A stretch of 64,000 nt of DNA from an uncultured Owenweeksia sp. (GTDB lineage Bacteria; Bacteroidota; Bacteroidia; Flavobacteriales; Schleiferiaceae), in the NCBI GenBank assembly GCA_937146805.1, contig CAKZRR010000044.1, positions 1 through 64,000 of the forward strand, written 5' to 3'. A program made the translations under genes and the position numbers. Positions 1-10,442 of this stretch are shown in pieces. Each line of letters opens with the position of its first letter. Positions within the stretch are counted from its first letter, which is position 1. The notes under the pieces were generated by a model. It did not search any database, was not told the origin of the DNA, and was given only the letters and a program-made list of their open reading frames with translations.

Positions 1-28
1 CGTGTTAAAATATCAATGTTTTTAGGGA

Positions 29-283
29 TTACAAGCCAGTAAAATTGAATCTCAGATTTTTATCGGACACTATTGATAAAAAATAAAGACCTATCGTAAG
101 CAAGCAAATACCAGCAGTAGAGAGTCCAACTCCTACCAAATTCATTACAAAATTATTGATAGTAACAAAGAACATAATAACAAAGGAGCCTAGGCTAACA
201 GCGTGAAAAACACGTATACGCATGCCGAAGTCATCTCGGGTTCCAAGTATTTTTTTTTGCAGAGTGGAGGCTTTGTTTGGCAA
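29..283 (-). CDS. Small two-helix membrane protein, possibly a truncated sensor N-terminus
   Basis: This 84-residue frame holds two hydrophobic segments (about residues 28-50 and 53-72) after a charged N-terminus, so it is an inner-membrane protein if expressed. The first codon is TTG; the first ATG is residue 21. The run GMRIRVF just before the first helix resembles the start of the membrane region of Bacteroidota sensor kinases and cyclases, but no kinase, PAS or catalytic domain follows before the stop. It may be the stump of a longer sensor cut by a frameshift or deletion, or a genuine small protein. No function is assigned. Confidence 0.35.
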   Translation of the reverse strand: MPNKASTLQKKILGTRDDFGMRIRVFHAVSLGSFVIMFFVTINNFVMNLVGVGLSTAGICLLTIGLYFLSIVSDKNLRFNFTGL

Positions 284-464
284 ATTAATAGAGTGATTTA
301 GGGTTAATGGTTTTACGTTGGTTGACGTTTGTTAAAATTCAAACATTCTATTTCATTGATGTTCATGACTTATCTCATTTAACATAACGAAATACTACCT
401 TTTTTAAGGTTTTTAACGAAGTGAAAATAACTATAATTATTTTATAATCAGTCAGTTTGGGCTT

Positions 465-513
465 AAAAAATCAGAAACCCCCGGTTGCTATAAGAAATAG
501 CAGCGGGGGTTTC
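465..513 (-). terminator. Rho-independent terminator of the PKD/porP operon
   Basis: Arms GAAACCCCC (474-482) and GGGGGTTTC (505-513) pair perfectly and are extended by an imperfect TTGCTA/TAGCAGC stem. On the minus strand the hairpin is followed by a run of six T (465-470 read in reverse). It lies 27 bases past the porP stop codon. Confidence 0.85.
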
Positions 514-539
514 ATCACTCCAACCAATCTAAAATATTG

Positions 540-1670
540 TTACGGATTCCATAAGTATAAGTCTCTAAAATTGGAGCTTACATCATCCATTAGCATAAAG
601 CAGTTATCATGTGATTTTTTTCCTTTTCGGCCTTTTCCTTTCCCTCTACAAACATTTACGCCTTTAAAGGTGTAGGCTATACCAAACTCGTGGGTACCAT
701 AGGTGCGGTGTGGCCCTAATTTAGAGATGGTTACATCGTAGCTGTACCCTAAGGTGAGGCCACCAAAACTTATTAATCCTTGAATTATAAGAGCGTCTAC
801 ATTTTCATCAATCAAAAGAAAATTTTGTCTTCTAAAACCAGCACTCACTTTGGCAAAGTGATCAATATCTTTGCTCACCATTACCGTATTGGTTTTTAAG
901 GAGGCTTGATTATCTGAAATCATTCCGAGTGATACGTAGTTAGGCTTGTTAGTAAACTTTTTTAGCTGGAAATAGGTGAAGAAATGATACGTATAGCGTA
1001 TCGGTAATCTATTATCCGAGTCAAAGAAAGTTTCTACAGGTTTGTTTAAGTGAAACACAGCGCCACCAAACGAAACATAAGATCCACGTTTGTTTATTTG
1101 AGCCTGCGTTTTTAAACCTGCGCTTACATCAAAAATGGTGTTACTGGTAGAGGCAAAGCCACTGGCCACAGAGGGTTGGTTAAGATAACCTTGGTAAGGG
1201 CTGTACTGGTCGCTAAAGGTTAGTTTACTCCAATCAATGGATTTTTGCCCTACCGCTACCGATAGGCCACCAGAGGTAATAAACTTTCTGCGGTATAGTT
1301 TTTTACCCCACCAGCGAGCTAGCTTGCCTGGTATATTGACTGATATTTGAAGGGCACCATTTTTTGTGCGTAACAAACCTTCTCCTTCTACATGATCATA
1401 TCCCGCTAAGGCAAAACCTACCCTGCCTTGTCCGCAACCCATGTTGGCGTTAAAGGTGGTGGTGTTAAACTTACCCGGTATATTGCTCCACTGTATTCGA
1501 TGGTTAATACCAGCACTAAGGTCTTCTGAGTAGCCAGCATACGCTGGATTCAGATAGTTTTTGTTTAAGTTAAACTGTGAGAAGACAGGGTCTTGCGCCT
1601 TAACCATAAAGGCTAAAAGCACAAGTCCTGTAGTTAACAGCTTCTTATCTAATGAGAGTAACCGTTCCAT
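540..1670 (-). CDS. PorP/SprF family type IX secretion outer-membrane protein
   Basis: A 376-residue outer-membrane protein of the PorP/SprF family. The signal peptide ends near residue 25 (FMVKAQ), followed by the family signature DPVFSQF...NPAYAG. The rest alternates short strands as in a beta barrel and ends in a basic GKGKGRKGKK stretch and tail. Members of this family partner with T9SS cargo that carries type B C-terminal signals, as SprF does for the gliding adhesin SprB in Flavobacterium. The start codon lies inside the 3' end of the upstream giant PKD gene (26-base overlap), so the two are translationally coupled, and this protein is the likely attachment partner of that adhesin. A strong terminator follows. 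Confidence 0.9.
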   Translation of the reverse strand: MERLLSLDKKLLTTGLVLLAFMVKAQDPVFSQFNLNKNYLNPAYAGYSEDLSAGINHRIQWSNIPGKFNTTTFNANMGCGQGRVGFALAGYDHVEGEGLLRTKNGALQISVNIPGKLARWWGKKLYRRKFITSGGLSVAVGQKSIDWSKLTFSDQYSPYQGYLNQPSVASGFASTSNTIFDVSAGLKTQAQINKRGSYVSFGGAVFHLNKPVETFFDSDNRLPIRYTYHFFTYFQLKKFTNKPNYVSLGMISDNQASLKTNTVMVSKDIDHFAKVSAGFRRQNFLLIDENVDALIIQGLISFGGLTLGYSYDVTISKLGPHRTYGTHEFGIAYTFKGVNVCRGKGKGRKGKKSHDNCFMLMDDVSSNFRDLYLWNP

Positions 1671-4600
1671 ATGGTTGGCTTAATTTTTTACTTGCATCTG
1701 CTCCTTTCCATTTAGTGCCGTCATTAAAGGTGGCGTCAATACGCCAAACGTAGGCACCCATTGGCAGTAGCTTTCCTGTTTTATAGTGTGTTCCATCCCA
1801 AGGCTCGTTGGGTATTCCGTTTTCATCTATAGATGTTGACTCAAAGAGGATGTTACCCCATTCGTCAAAAATGTACAGATGGTACTCCTTCATGGAGTGT
1901 CCGGCTGGTAAAAAGTACTTGGCCTGACCAGCTCCTTCTACACCCGGGACAAAAGCATTGGGTGTAAATAATAGGTAGCCTTTTAAGTCAACCGTGGTAC
2001 AAAAGGTATCGGTACAACCGTGCGGGTTGGTCACGTATAAACAAACATCAAATATGTAGTCTGTTTCAAATAAATCTACATTGTAGGTATGTTTAGGGTG
2101 CTTGTCATAACTAACCCTTCCATCACCAAATGTCCAGAAGTACTGGGTTCTGGGGTCATCCGTAAATTGGGTGGTATTCCCAAAGTTAAATGTCTTAGAG
2201 TTAATTTCTGCCCAAGCAAAGCTGGCCACTGGCGTGGGATAAACATCAATGTAATTGTCATAGCTAATGGTATCACTACAGCCACCGTCATTTTGTACAA
2301 TTAAGGTAACTTGATACTTACCTGGTAATAAGTAAGTGTGCGTAGGATTAGGGGTTCCTCCAATCGTGGTTCCGTCACCAAAATCCCAATGCCATGCCGT
2401 AATACCACCTGGGCCACTAAAGGCATAATGTGAGGTGTCATTAAATGATATAGTAAGGGGTGCACAACCTGCAAACGTATCACCTACAAAACCTGCTTTA
2501 GGATAAGGACGGATATACACGGGTTTGATGATAGAATCAACACAACCATTTACATTATAGGCTACTAGTAGTACATCGTAAGTTCCTTCAGTGAGGTATG
2601 TAAACGATGGGTTTACAAGCGTAGAGGTATAAGCACCTCGTAAGCCATTGTAATCAAAGTCCCAATAATATCCAGCGGCAGCTGTACTTAAATTGGTAAA
2701 GAAAATAGTTTGCGGTGCGCCACATTTTTTACCCAACGGACGTGTGTCATTGAAATCGGCATTGCTGCTAGGGAAAATGTTTACTACTTGTTTTGTACTA
2801 TCGCTACACCCATAAGACGAAGTATGAATTAAGGTAACAGTATAAATACCAGGGGCTGAATAACTATGTGTTGGGTTAGCAGCTACTGATGTGTTACCAT
2901 CTCCAAACTTCCACTGGGTACCAACAAGGTTCCCAAAGCGTACAAATGATGTGTCAGTGAAGGCCACGGGTTGGCGATTAAAACAAGTATTGTGCACCAC
3001 AAACCCCATTTCAGGATCATCGTATATGGTTACAGTACCAAAGGCCGAATCTGTACAACCACTGGCAGTTTGTACCTCTAGTTTTACGGTATAAATACCG
3101 GGGCTAGTATAATAGTGTGTTGGGCTAGGTAAGAAGGTGCTATTACCATCTCCAAAATCCCAGTTATAGCCTACAATGTTTAATCCATTGCTACTACTGT
3201 TATTGGTAAAGATTACCGCATTGCCTTGGCAAACCGAACCGGTATGAGCAAACGCAGCCACAGGAGATGGGTGAACGGTTACCGTGGTAAAGGCGGTATC
3301 GGCACTACAGCCATCAGATACAAATTGCGCAATGGTATAAGTACCCGGTGTATAGTAGGTGTATTTAATACTATCGCCAATGGCAGTAGGTTGATTGCAG
3401 GTACCTGTAGCGGTATTGTAATCTAAACACCAAAGGGTAGTTGTTCCACCAAATGATACATCGTAAATATCTACCGTTAAAGGAGCACAGCCGCTGCTTG
3501 GCGCAGTTTGAATAAAGGCTTGTACATTACTAGGATGTACTAGAATGTTAACATTTACGGTGCTATCTCCACAACCATTAATGGCTCTAAGCCCAACGGT
3601 ATAAGTAGTATCCTGGCTATTAGGGTTCACAAAAGTGTGATTTCTTTGTCCCCACACCCAAATAGTATCACCTACTGGGTTTAGCTGGTAAAAGCTGTAA
3701 ACGGTATCAATAGTACCATCTCCGTAATCAAATATTAAGTAATCCGGACGACCGAATACCAAACCATCTAACTGGAAAGTAACATTAAGAGGCGTACAAC
3801 CACTACTTACCGAAGGAATAGTTTTAGCAATGGGCATTGAAGCAATTGTAATACTATCGATATGAGTTGAACTACCACAACAGTTACTTACCGTTTGGCT
3901 GATGTAATAGGTTGTATCTACACCAAAGTTTGGATAGAAGGTAGGTAATGGGTTGGGGTTAGGTGAATTAGAAGAATAGATGTTAATGATCGATCCTGCT
4001 GTATCTTTTACATATACATGCCATTGGGTATTGTTAATGGTACCAAAACTTTGATTGGTAACTGTGGTGGTAAAAGGTCCACAAGGTTTAATACTGTCAA
4101 TTACAAAACCAGCCGATGGTGGTTCGTTTATGTAAAAGGTACGATCTAAGGTATCAACACAACCAAACTCGGTGTATACAGTTAATCTAACATGAAATAA
4201 GCCTGTATCTGCAACTTGATGTACCGGATTTTGAACGGTATCATCAATAGTTCCATCGATACCATAATCCCATAACCAGGTGCTTATGTTTCCGCCAAAA
4301 GGCGCGATGGTAGTACCGTCAAAAATGGTAAAGTTCTGATCTTTACAAAGCGTATCAATACCACAAGCACTGCTGGCGGTAAAGCTAGCTACAGGTTTAG
4401 GATATACCGTAATCGTATCTGCGTAAGTATCGTTACAACCGTAAATATTGGTGGTAGTAAGACTTACTGTAAACTGACCAGGGTTGGCATACAAGTGACT
4501 AGGGTTGGCTGAAGTATCGGTTTGTCCGTCTCCAAAGTTCCAAGCCCAGGTACTAATATTATGTAGGCTTTGCGTACTGTCACTAAACGAAATACTATCG

Positions 4601-7600
4601 CCAATACAGCTGTTTACAAAGTTAAAGTGTGTTTGTATTGGTGCACGCACGGTAATGTATTGCGTTACCGAATCCGCACAACCATAGGTTGATGCCGCTA
4701 CTAAAGTTACTTTATAAATAGAGTCTTGTGTTAAACTGCTATTGGTAAAAGTGTGCAATAAGTTTTGTGAATTAGATACCAGCTGGTTATTTACAAACCA
4801 CGACCAGTTTCCGAAACCAGGTACCGTATCCGTAAAGGTTACAGTAAGTGGGCTACAGCCTTCGTAGGTGCTGGCGGTAAAACCTGGAAAGGATTGACCA
4901 ATGGCAAACATTAGGGTAGAGGCGGTATCGGTGCTACAATTATAAGGGCTATAGCTTATTAAACGTAGTATTACAGAATCACCAGGATTAGGTAATAAGT
5001 AGGAGATAGAATCTACATGTGTGTAGCTGGCCAATATTGCCATATTATTAGGGTTTACAACCTCCCAAGTATGTGTGCTGTTGGCAGCTGGGTGTGGTAA
5101 ATGAGCCACTACCGCGCTGTCAATAGTAAAAGGCGCACAATCTGCTTGCCTTACTAAGTTGTACGATGAACGTGGTTCGGGGTGTACTACTACCGAATCA
5201 ATAGTGGTATCGCTACAACCAAATGAGTTGGTAGCAATTAATTGAATAATATAAGTAGTATCGCTTAAGCCATTATTGGTAAACGTGAAGTTTGGCACCG
5301 AGTCGGTAGAAGTTTGGCTAGTACCAAAGCTCCATAAAAAGCTCATGCTACTACGGTTTAAACCTGTTTGGTTGGTTAATGAGGTGTTGGTAATACGTAC
5401 GGTGTACGGAGGACATGAATCGGTAGAAGCCAACACAAAACCTGCCGTAGGGCGAGGATATACCGTGTAAATTCTAGTCATAGAATCTAAACATCCAAAC
5501 AAGCTATCTTGTAAAACCAGTTTAATGCGATATACAACGCTGTCGCTAAAGCTGGCTGGGAAATTAAAAGCAGGGTTGCTGCTAGTGCTACCCGAAATAC
5601 TGGCTGGAGGAAACACACTCCATTGGTAAGTAAGGTTGCTACCGATAGACGAATCTAAAGGACTAATGGCTACAGGGGCACAAGCCGAGGCTGGTACACT
5701 AAAGTTAGCCGTAGGTCTAGAGAAAATATCAATTATTCTACTAACCGTATCAATACAGCCAAATGGGCTGGTAATTTCTAGTGTTACCCTATAGGTAGAG
5801 TCGGTTCCTGATTGATTGTTCGCAAAAACAATTACTGGAGAAGCAGTCCAAGGGTTACTAATCCAGGCGGTGCTGGAGTTGGTAGTCCAATGAAAGGTAG
5901 AACCCACTGCATAGCTACTGGTATTGTTCGTGAAAACGGTATCCCATGGGCAAGCATTGGTACGTAAGTTAAACGCGGCTTGCGGTTGTGGGTGAACTAC
6001 CACTGTACGTTGTATAGAATCAGTACAACCAGTACCAGCTTGCACTACCAACTTAATAGTATAGATAGAATCTTGGGTTTGACTGTTATTGATAAATGTA
6101 AAGGTAGGAGCAGCACCAGTGGTGTCTAAAACTCCGTTTACATACCAATATTTGTTGGCTCCAGCTGATGACGAATCCAAAATGTTAACCGTTAAAGGGC
6201 TACATCCAGAGTCGGGCACAGGCGTAAAGTTGGCCACAGGATTGTCTATCGTATAAAACAATTGACGAGCTGTATCCATTTTACAGCCAAATGGGCTGCT
6301 TACTATTAATTGCAAGTAAATAGAATCATTGGCCGTTAATAGGTCGTAAGTGAAATTCTGAATACCAGTATCTTGTTTCATTACAAAGCCCTGCATGTCA
6401 ACAAATTGCCAGTAATAGTCTTGATTGGCAAAGTTGTAATGCGTGGCAGTAGCCACCGCAGTATCTATGTGAAACGGAGCACAGTTGGCTGTAAAGTTGG
6501 CATTTATCACAGCTCTAGGATCGGGGTGTACGGTTACCGTATCGGTTAGGGTATCGGTACAACCAAACGGGGTAGTAACTACTAAGCTTATGATAAAGCT
6601 CGAATCTGTTAAGCCAGTATTGGTATAAGTTACGCTAGGAAATGAATCAGTAGAGGTAACACCATTCCCAAAATCCCAGGCAAAGGTTAAATCACTTAGC
6701 CCCATACCTGTTTGGTTGGCTGATGAAAAGTTGTCGAAACGTACCGTTAAAGGACCACAGCTGTCGGTAACCGAAGGTGTAAAAGCAGCAGTTGGCAAGG
6801 GGTAGGCTGTATAACTTTGTACGGTAGTATCGGTACAACCATTGGCATTAGTAAGTACCAAGGTAATACGATATACTATAGAGTCATTGCTACGTTGTGG
6901 AATCATAAAAGTAGGTGTGGCCGTGGTGTTTCCGGTAAAGGGAACAAAAGGACTGATACTCCACTGGTGGCTAATGCCACTGCCCGAAGAACTATCTACA
7001 GGTTGAATGGTTACTGGAGTACAAGAGGCTGCTGGTAATGTAAAGGCAGCCACTGGTCTCGAGTAAATGGTAATACTTTGTTGGGCAGTATCGCTACAGC
7101 CATCATCTGTAATCATTATAAGCGTTACAGTGTAGGTAGAGTCAAATCCAGATTGATTATCGGCAAATCGAATAAACGGATTAGTAGATGTCGAATCTGA
7201 AATAGTGCCTGTAGAATTTGTTATACTCCAAATGTAACTTTGGCTTCCATTTCCTTGTGAGGTATTTATTACCTGAATGCTGTCGTTGGCACAAAGGTTA
7301 GCGGGAAGTGTAAAACTAGCAATAGGAGTAGGGTGAATAGTCACCATTTGAATGCTTGAATCGGTACAACCAGACCCTGCTGCGATGATTAATTTCACTT
7401 GTACAATACTATCATTTGTGGTACTTAAATTAGTTAACACAAACTGTGGATTAGCTACCGAATCAACCAATACATTATTGAGGTACCAAAAATGCTGTAC
7501 ACCCACTGTAGAAGAGTCAAAAGCTTGAATTGTAAGCTGAGAGCAACCCGCATTAGTATCTAATGAGAAGTTAGCGGTTGGTACGTTAATTACATTTACC

Positions 7601-10389
7601 GTAAGGCTATCAGAATATCTACAACCTTGAGAATTAGTATAGTAATAATAAATTACATGGCTGCCTAAGCCAGCGGCAATAGGATCAAAAAGTGAGTCCG
7701 TCATTCCAGCACCTACCCACGTACCGCCAAAGTGTGAAGCTTGATTTAGAGGGTATTGGATACTGTCATAACAAAAAGTAATATCTGGACCAGCATCAAT
7801 AGGTTCTATTTGATGAATAACCAAGGTTACATCATCGGTAGCGGTACAGCCAATAGCATCTGTAACATGTAAAGTGTAGGTTACTGTGCTATCATGCGGA
7901 TATCGAATGGGGTTTAATACCGTATCAGAAGACAGTTTAGTGCTGGGTGTCCAATAGTAAGTATAAGGAGCAATACCTCCCGTTATAGATCCGAGTAAGT
8001 TACTGGTATCGGTATGACAAAGCGTTTGATCTGCACCCGCATTTGCTATTAATGGATCACGCACATTAATGGTGAAAAACACATCGGTTCTACAGCCATT
8101 ATGATCTATTACACGCAGCCTAATAGTGGTGGTATCTAGTAAATTACTAAGATACAGTGAGTCACCATTATGGTGTACAGCACCTGAGGGTATTGATCTC
8201 CATCGGTAGCGGTACCCCGGTGTTCCACCAAAAGCATTTCCGGTAATAGAAAAATCACTACCGTAACACACTACTGTGTCTGCAATACTATCATGTTGTG
8301 GGTTTTCGTTAAAAGTATAGGTTACAAATCCATCAACATATCCGCAGGCATTATCTAAATAATGCAGCACTTGATACGAGCCGTGGCTGGTAAAATCAAT
8401 GTGGGGAAATTCAGAAGTTGAATCGGTACCATTGATATAAGTCCAGCCAGTATCGGGTACCACTTTCCATAAAAAGGTAAGGGGCGCTAAACTATCGTAA
8501 GTAGTAGGTCTAAAGCCATTTTGCGAGAAATCAATATCACGTACACCACAAAAGTCATCATCATTTGGCATTACCAAACTGGGCGGTCCTTGAACAATAA
8601 ACTGTCTACTGTAGTTTGAGGTATCACAATGGTTATTACTGAAAATGTTTACATCGTAAATTCCAGATCTAAAGAAATAAGCCTGTAAAATCGAATCATC
8701 TGAAACCCCAAGCATACGGTGTCCCGTAGGTGGATTAATAGTCCATAGTAACTCGGTAGTATCACAAAACGTTTTTATTTCATTAAGGAAAAAAGCATTC
8801 AGTGTATCGGGCGAGCAAATAGTATCTGGGCGCATGCCAAAATCAGGGTTGGGAATGGAGTCCACGCAAATCACCTGTTCAACAGTATCTACTTCACAAC
8901 CAGCTTGATTACCCACAAACTGACGAATGGTATAATACCCTGTTCTAGTAAAGTTTACTGATAACGCTTCCGATCCGGGTATCCAGTTCATGGGGTTTGG
9001 ATCACCCAAGCTGCTACCCAAGTTACCCGAGTTGAGCACATAGGTAGAGGGCGATATTTCCCAGTATAATAATACGTTAGTATCACAACCCGTAAGCGCG
9101 TTCATACTACCCCAAGAGGCATCTACAATAGAAGCGGGTTGGCCAATACAAATACGCGGATCGGCATTAAAGGCAGCGGTAGGCGGATCGGACACCAATA
9201 TAGGCTCTACCGTAGCCACCGAGTTAGGTGCACAAGGTGTTACAGCCGTAATTTTGATTTGAAAAGCATTTTGAAAGTTGGCAGTATTGTAGCCACAACT
9301 GGGTTCGTAAAAAGTATGGTAAATACTATCGGGTGGCGGGTGTGTAAAGGTTCTAATGGGTGAGCCATCACTAACTTCTACCACATAGTAGGTACCAGGT
9401 GGGTTAGATGAAATGTTGGTAATGGGAAACCAAAAGGTAATACCTGAACTATCGCTAGGTAAACATTGAATGTTGTTACCGGTAATATTTAATCCAACAC
9501 TAGGATTGGACCCGTAAAATATAGTTACGGTATCGGTGCTTTCACAACCGTTACCACCTATAAGTGTTAAGGCAACTTTATAAATACCGGTGCTACCATA
9601 ACTGTGCGGTAGAACTGGACTAGGAAAAGATACTCCAGTTTGTACAGGAGAACCATCACCAAAATTTATTCGGTATCCCGTGTAGCTTCCGGCAGGGGTA
9701 TTAGAGTAAAAGTTAAATATAGAGCTAGATGGTACACATCGAGTATAAGTAAGTTGTCCATTAAACAAGGTAGGTGTTCCTTGCGCGGCTAGGTGAGCAT
9801 TGGGTGCATTAATAACTGTAATTAAGGCACTTGCGGTATCAGTGCATAAAGCATTCTGTACGTTGTACTGTATGCGGTGCGTACCAATACCAGCTACGCT
9901 TGGGTCGAATAATCCATTTACAGTTCCTTGTCCTGTAAGATATCCACCGGCAGGTGTACCTGCGCCCAGGTTAGATGGTGGCTCGCTAATACAAACGGTG
10001 GTAATAGGAGGTATAAAAGTGGTGGGGCTAGGGCTTCCTAACCATACATATTGAACAGCAGTATCTACAGGGTTAATACCTACGTAGGCAATAACTTGTA
10101 CTGCGTGTACACCTGTTGTAGTAAAGTTAACGGTGTGAGGGCCAATACCATTGATTGCTGCGGGAACTCCGTTAGCAAATGTCCAAGAGTAGTTTGTGGC
10201 TAAAGGGTGATTTGCACCAAAGGTTGCATTGCTACTGCTGCTTGTACAAAGCAATACAGTATCATTAGTTGCGGCCGGGAAACCTTGTATAGTTACCTGA
10301 GCACGCAGCATACCTGCGGTATAAAGAAGCAGAGCTACCAAAAAGGCACCCTTTACCAGCTTCGCGATATTTCGTGTAGCATTTCTCAT
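1645..10389 (-). CDS. Giant PKD-repeat surface protein with T9SS type B sorting domain
   Basis: A 2914-residue secreted protein. The signal peptide (residues 1-31) ends LLYTAGMLRAQ. The body is a chain of about 25 PKD-like beta-sandwich modules of 80-100 residues, recognisable by repeated P-x-A-x-F starts, a conserved Cys near position 12, W-x-F/W-x-V cores, G-C-x-D-T near the end and I/V-x-P linkers. The last 95 residues (TPNAFVPG...YHLYIFDEWGN...WDG...GAYVWRI) are a type B (gliding-motility C-terminal) sorting domain. The protein should be exported by T9SS and held on the surface as an adhesin or matrix protein. Residues 936-1382 and 1383-1831 are two copies of the same five-module block. 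It is the first large gene of an operon with porP, with a promoter and a short leader ORF upstream. The ligand is unknown. Confidence 0.92.
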   Translation of the reverse strand: MRNATRNIAKLVKGAFLVALLLYTAGMLRAQVTIQGFPAATNDTVLLCTSSSSNATFGANHPLATNYSWTFANGVPAAINGIGPHTVNFTTTGVHAVQVIAYVGINPVDTAVQYVWLGSPSPTTFIPPITTVCISEPPSNLGAGTPAGGYLTGQGTVNGLFDPSVAGIGTHRIQYNVQNALCTDTASALITVINAPNAHLAAQGTPTLFNGQLTYTRCVPSSSIFNFYSNTPAGSYTGYRINFGDGSPVQTGVSFPSPVLPHSYGSTGIYKVALTLIGGNGCESTDTVTIFYGSNPSVGLNITGNNIQCLPSDSSGITFWFPITNISSNPPGTYYVVEVSDGSPIRTFTHPPPDSIYHTFYEPSCGYNTANFQNAFQIKITAVTPCAPNSVATVEPILVSDPPTAAFNADPRICIGQPASIVDASWGSMNALTGCDTNVLLYWEISPSTYVLNSGNLGSSLGDPNPMNWIPGSEALSVNFTRTGYYTIRQFVGNQAGCEVDTVEQVICVDSIPNPDFGMRPDTICSPDTLNAFFLNEIKTFCDTTELLWTINPPTGHRMLGVSDDSILQAYFFRSGIYDVNIFSNNHCDTSNYSRQFIVQGPPSLVMPNDDDFCGVRDIDFSQNGFRPTTYDSLAPLTFLWKVVPDTGWTYINGTDSTSEFPHIDFTSHGSYQVLHYLDNACGYVDGFVTYTFNENPQHDSIADTVVCYGSDFSITGNAFGGTPGYRYRWRSIPSGAVHHNGDSLYLSNLLDTTTIRLRVIDHNGCRTDVFFTINVRDPLIANAGADQTLCHTDTSNLLGSITGGIAPYTYYWTPSTKLSSDTVLNPIRYPHDSTVTYTLHVTDAIGCTATDDVTLVIHQIEPIDAGPDITFCYDSIQYPLNQASHFGGTWVGAGMTDSLFDPIAAGLGSHVIYYYYTNSQGCRYSDSLTVNVINVPTANFSLDTNAGCSQLTIQAFDSSTVGVQHFWYLNNVLVDSVANPQFVLTNLSTTNDSIVQVKLIIAAGSGCTDSSIQMVTIHPTPIASFTLPANLCANDSIQVINTSQGNGSQSYIWSITNSTGTISDSTSTNPFIRFADNQSGFDSTYTVTLIMITDDGCSDTAQQSITIYSRPVAAFTLPAASCTPVTIQPVDSSSGSGISHQWSISPFVPFTGNTTATPTFMIPQRSNDSIVYRITLVLTNANGCTDTTVQSYTAYPLPTAAFTPSVTDSCGPLTVRFDNFSSANQTGMGLSDLTFAWDFGNGVTSTDSFPSVTYTNTGLTDSSFIISLVVTTPFGCTDTLTDTVTVHPDPRAVINANFTANCAPFHIDTAVATATHYNFANQDYYWQFVDMQGFVMKQDTGIQNFTYDLLTANDSIYLQLIVSSPFGCKMDTARQLFYTIDNPVANFTPVPDSGCSPLTVNILDSSSAGANKYWYVNGVLDTTGAAPTFTFINNSQTQDSIYTIKLVVQAGTGCTDSIQRTVVVHPQPQAAFNLRTNACPWDTVFTNNTSSYAVGSTFHWTTNSSTAWISNPWTASPVIVFANNQSGTDSTYRVTLEITSPFGCIDTVSRIIDIFSRPTANFSVPASACAPVAISPLDSSIGSNLTYQWSVFPPASISGSTSSNPAFNFPASFSDSVVYRIKLVLQDSLFGCLDSMTRIYTVYPRPTAGFVLASTDSCPPYTVRITNTSLTNQTGLNRSSMSFLWSFGTSQTSTDSVPNFTFTNNGLSDTTYIIQLIATNSFGCSDTTIDSVVVHPEPRSSYNLVRQADCAPFTIDSAVVAHLPHPAANSTHTWEVVNPNNMAILASYTHVDSISYLLPNPGDSVILRLISYSPYNCSTDTASTLMFAIGQSFPGFTASTYEGCSPLTVTFTDTVPGFGNWSWFVNNQLVSNSQNLLHTFTNSSLTQDSIYKVTLVAASTYGCADSVTQYITVRAPIQTHFNFVNSCIGDSISFSDSTQSLHNISTWAWNFGDGQTDTSANPSHLYANPGQFTVSLTTTNIYGCNDTYADTITVYPKPVASFTASSACGIDTLCKDQNFTIFDGTTIAPFGGNISTWLWDYGIDGTIDDTVQNPVHQVADTGLFHVRLTVYTEFGCVDTLDRTFYINEPPSAGFVIDSIKPCGPFTTTVTNQSFGTINNTQWHVYVKDTAGSIINIYSSNSPNPNPLPTFYPNFGVDTTYYISQTVSNCCGSSTHIDSITIASMPIAKTIPSVSSGCTPLNVTFQLDGLVFGRPDYLIFDYGDGTIDTVYSFYQLNPVGDTIWVWGQRNHTFVNPNSQDTTYTVGLRAINGCGDSTVNVNILVHPSNVQAFIQTAPSSGCAPLTVDIYDVSFGGTTTLWCLDYNTATGTCNQPTAIGDSIKYTYYTPGTYTIAQFVSDGCSADTAFTTVTVHPSPVAAFAHTGSVCQGNAVIFTNNSSSNGLNIVGYNWDFGDGNSTFLPSPTHYYTSPGIYTVKLEVQTASGCTDSAFGTVTIYDDPEMGFVVHNTCFNRQPVAFTDTSFVRFGNLVGTQWKFGDGNTSVAANPTHSYSAPGIYTVTLIHTSSYGCSDSTKQVVNIFPSSNADFNDTRPLGKKCGAPQTIFFTNLSTAAAGYYWDFDYNGLRGAYTSTLVNPSFTYLTEGTYDVLLVAYNVNGCVDSIIKPVYIRPYPKAGFVGDTFAGCAPLTISFNDTSHYAFSGPGGITAWHWDFGDGTTIGGTPNPTHTYLLPGKYQVTLIVQNDGGCSDTISYDNYIDVYPTPVASFAWAEINSKTFNFGNTTQFTDDPRTQYFWTFGDGRVSYDKHPKHTYNVDLFETDYIFDVCLYVTNPHGCTDTFCTTVDLKGYLLFTPNAFVPGVEGAGQAKYFLPAGHSMKEYHLYIFDEWGNILFESTSIDENGIPNEPWDGTHYKTGKLLPMGAYVWRIDATFNDGTKWKGADASKKLSQPYGTVTLIR
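4645..7584 (-). repeat. Five-module PKD cassette, two full copies plus one extra module
   Basis: Block A (7584-6244) and block B (6243-4897) match module for module: module 1 GCSQLTI/GCSPLTV, module 2 FADNQSGFDSTY/FANNQSGTDSTY, module 3 RPVAAFTLPAASC/RPTANFSVPASAC, module 4 a long loop with NQTG and TSTDS, module 5 CAPFHIDTAV/CAPFTIDSAV. The blocks are 447 and 449 residues. A third copy of module 1 (GCSPLTV) begins at 4896 and then the pattern changes. Divergence between copies is high, so the duplication is old. Confidence 0.85.
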
Positions 10390-10442
10390 CCCAAAGAAAA
10401 TTTTGGATGTAAAAACGTAAGGAAACGATATAGGCGAAAAGC

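Noticed and set aside
4645-7584. Regular repeats that could suggest a CRISPR array
   Set aside because: The regularity is coding: diverged protein modules in one open frame, with no short identical repeats and spacers.
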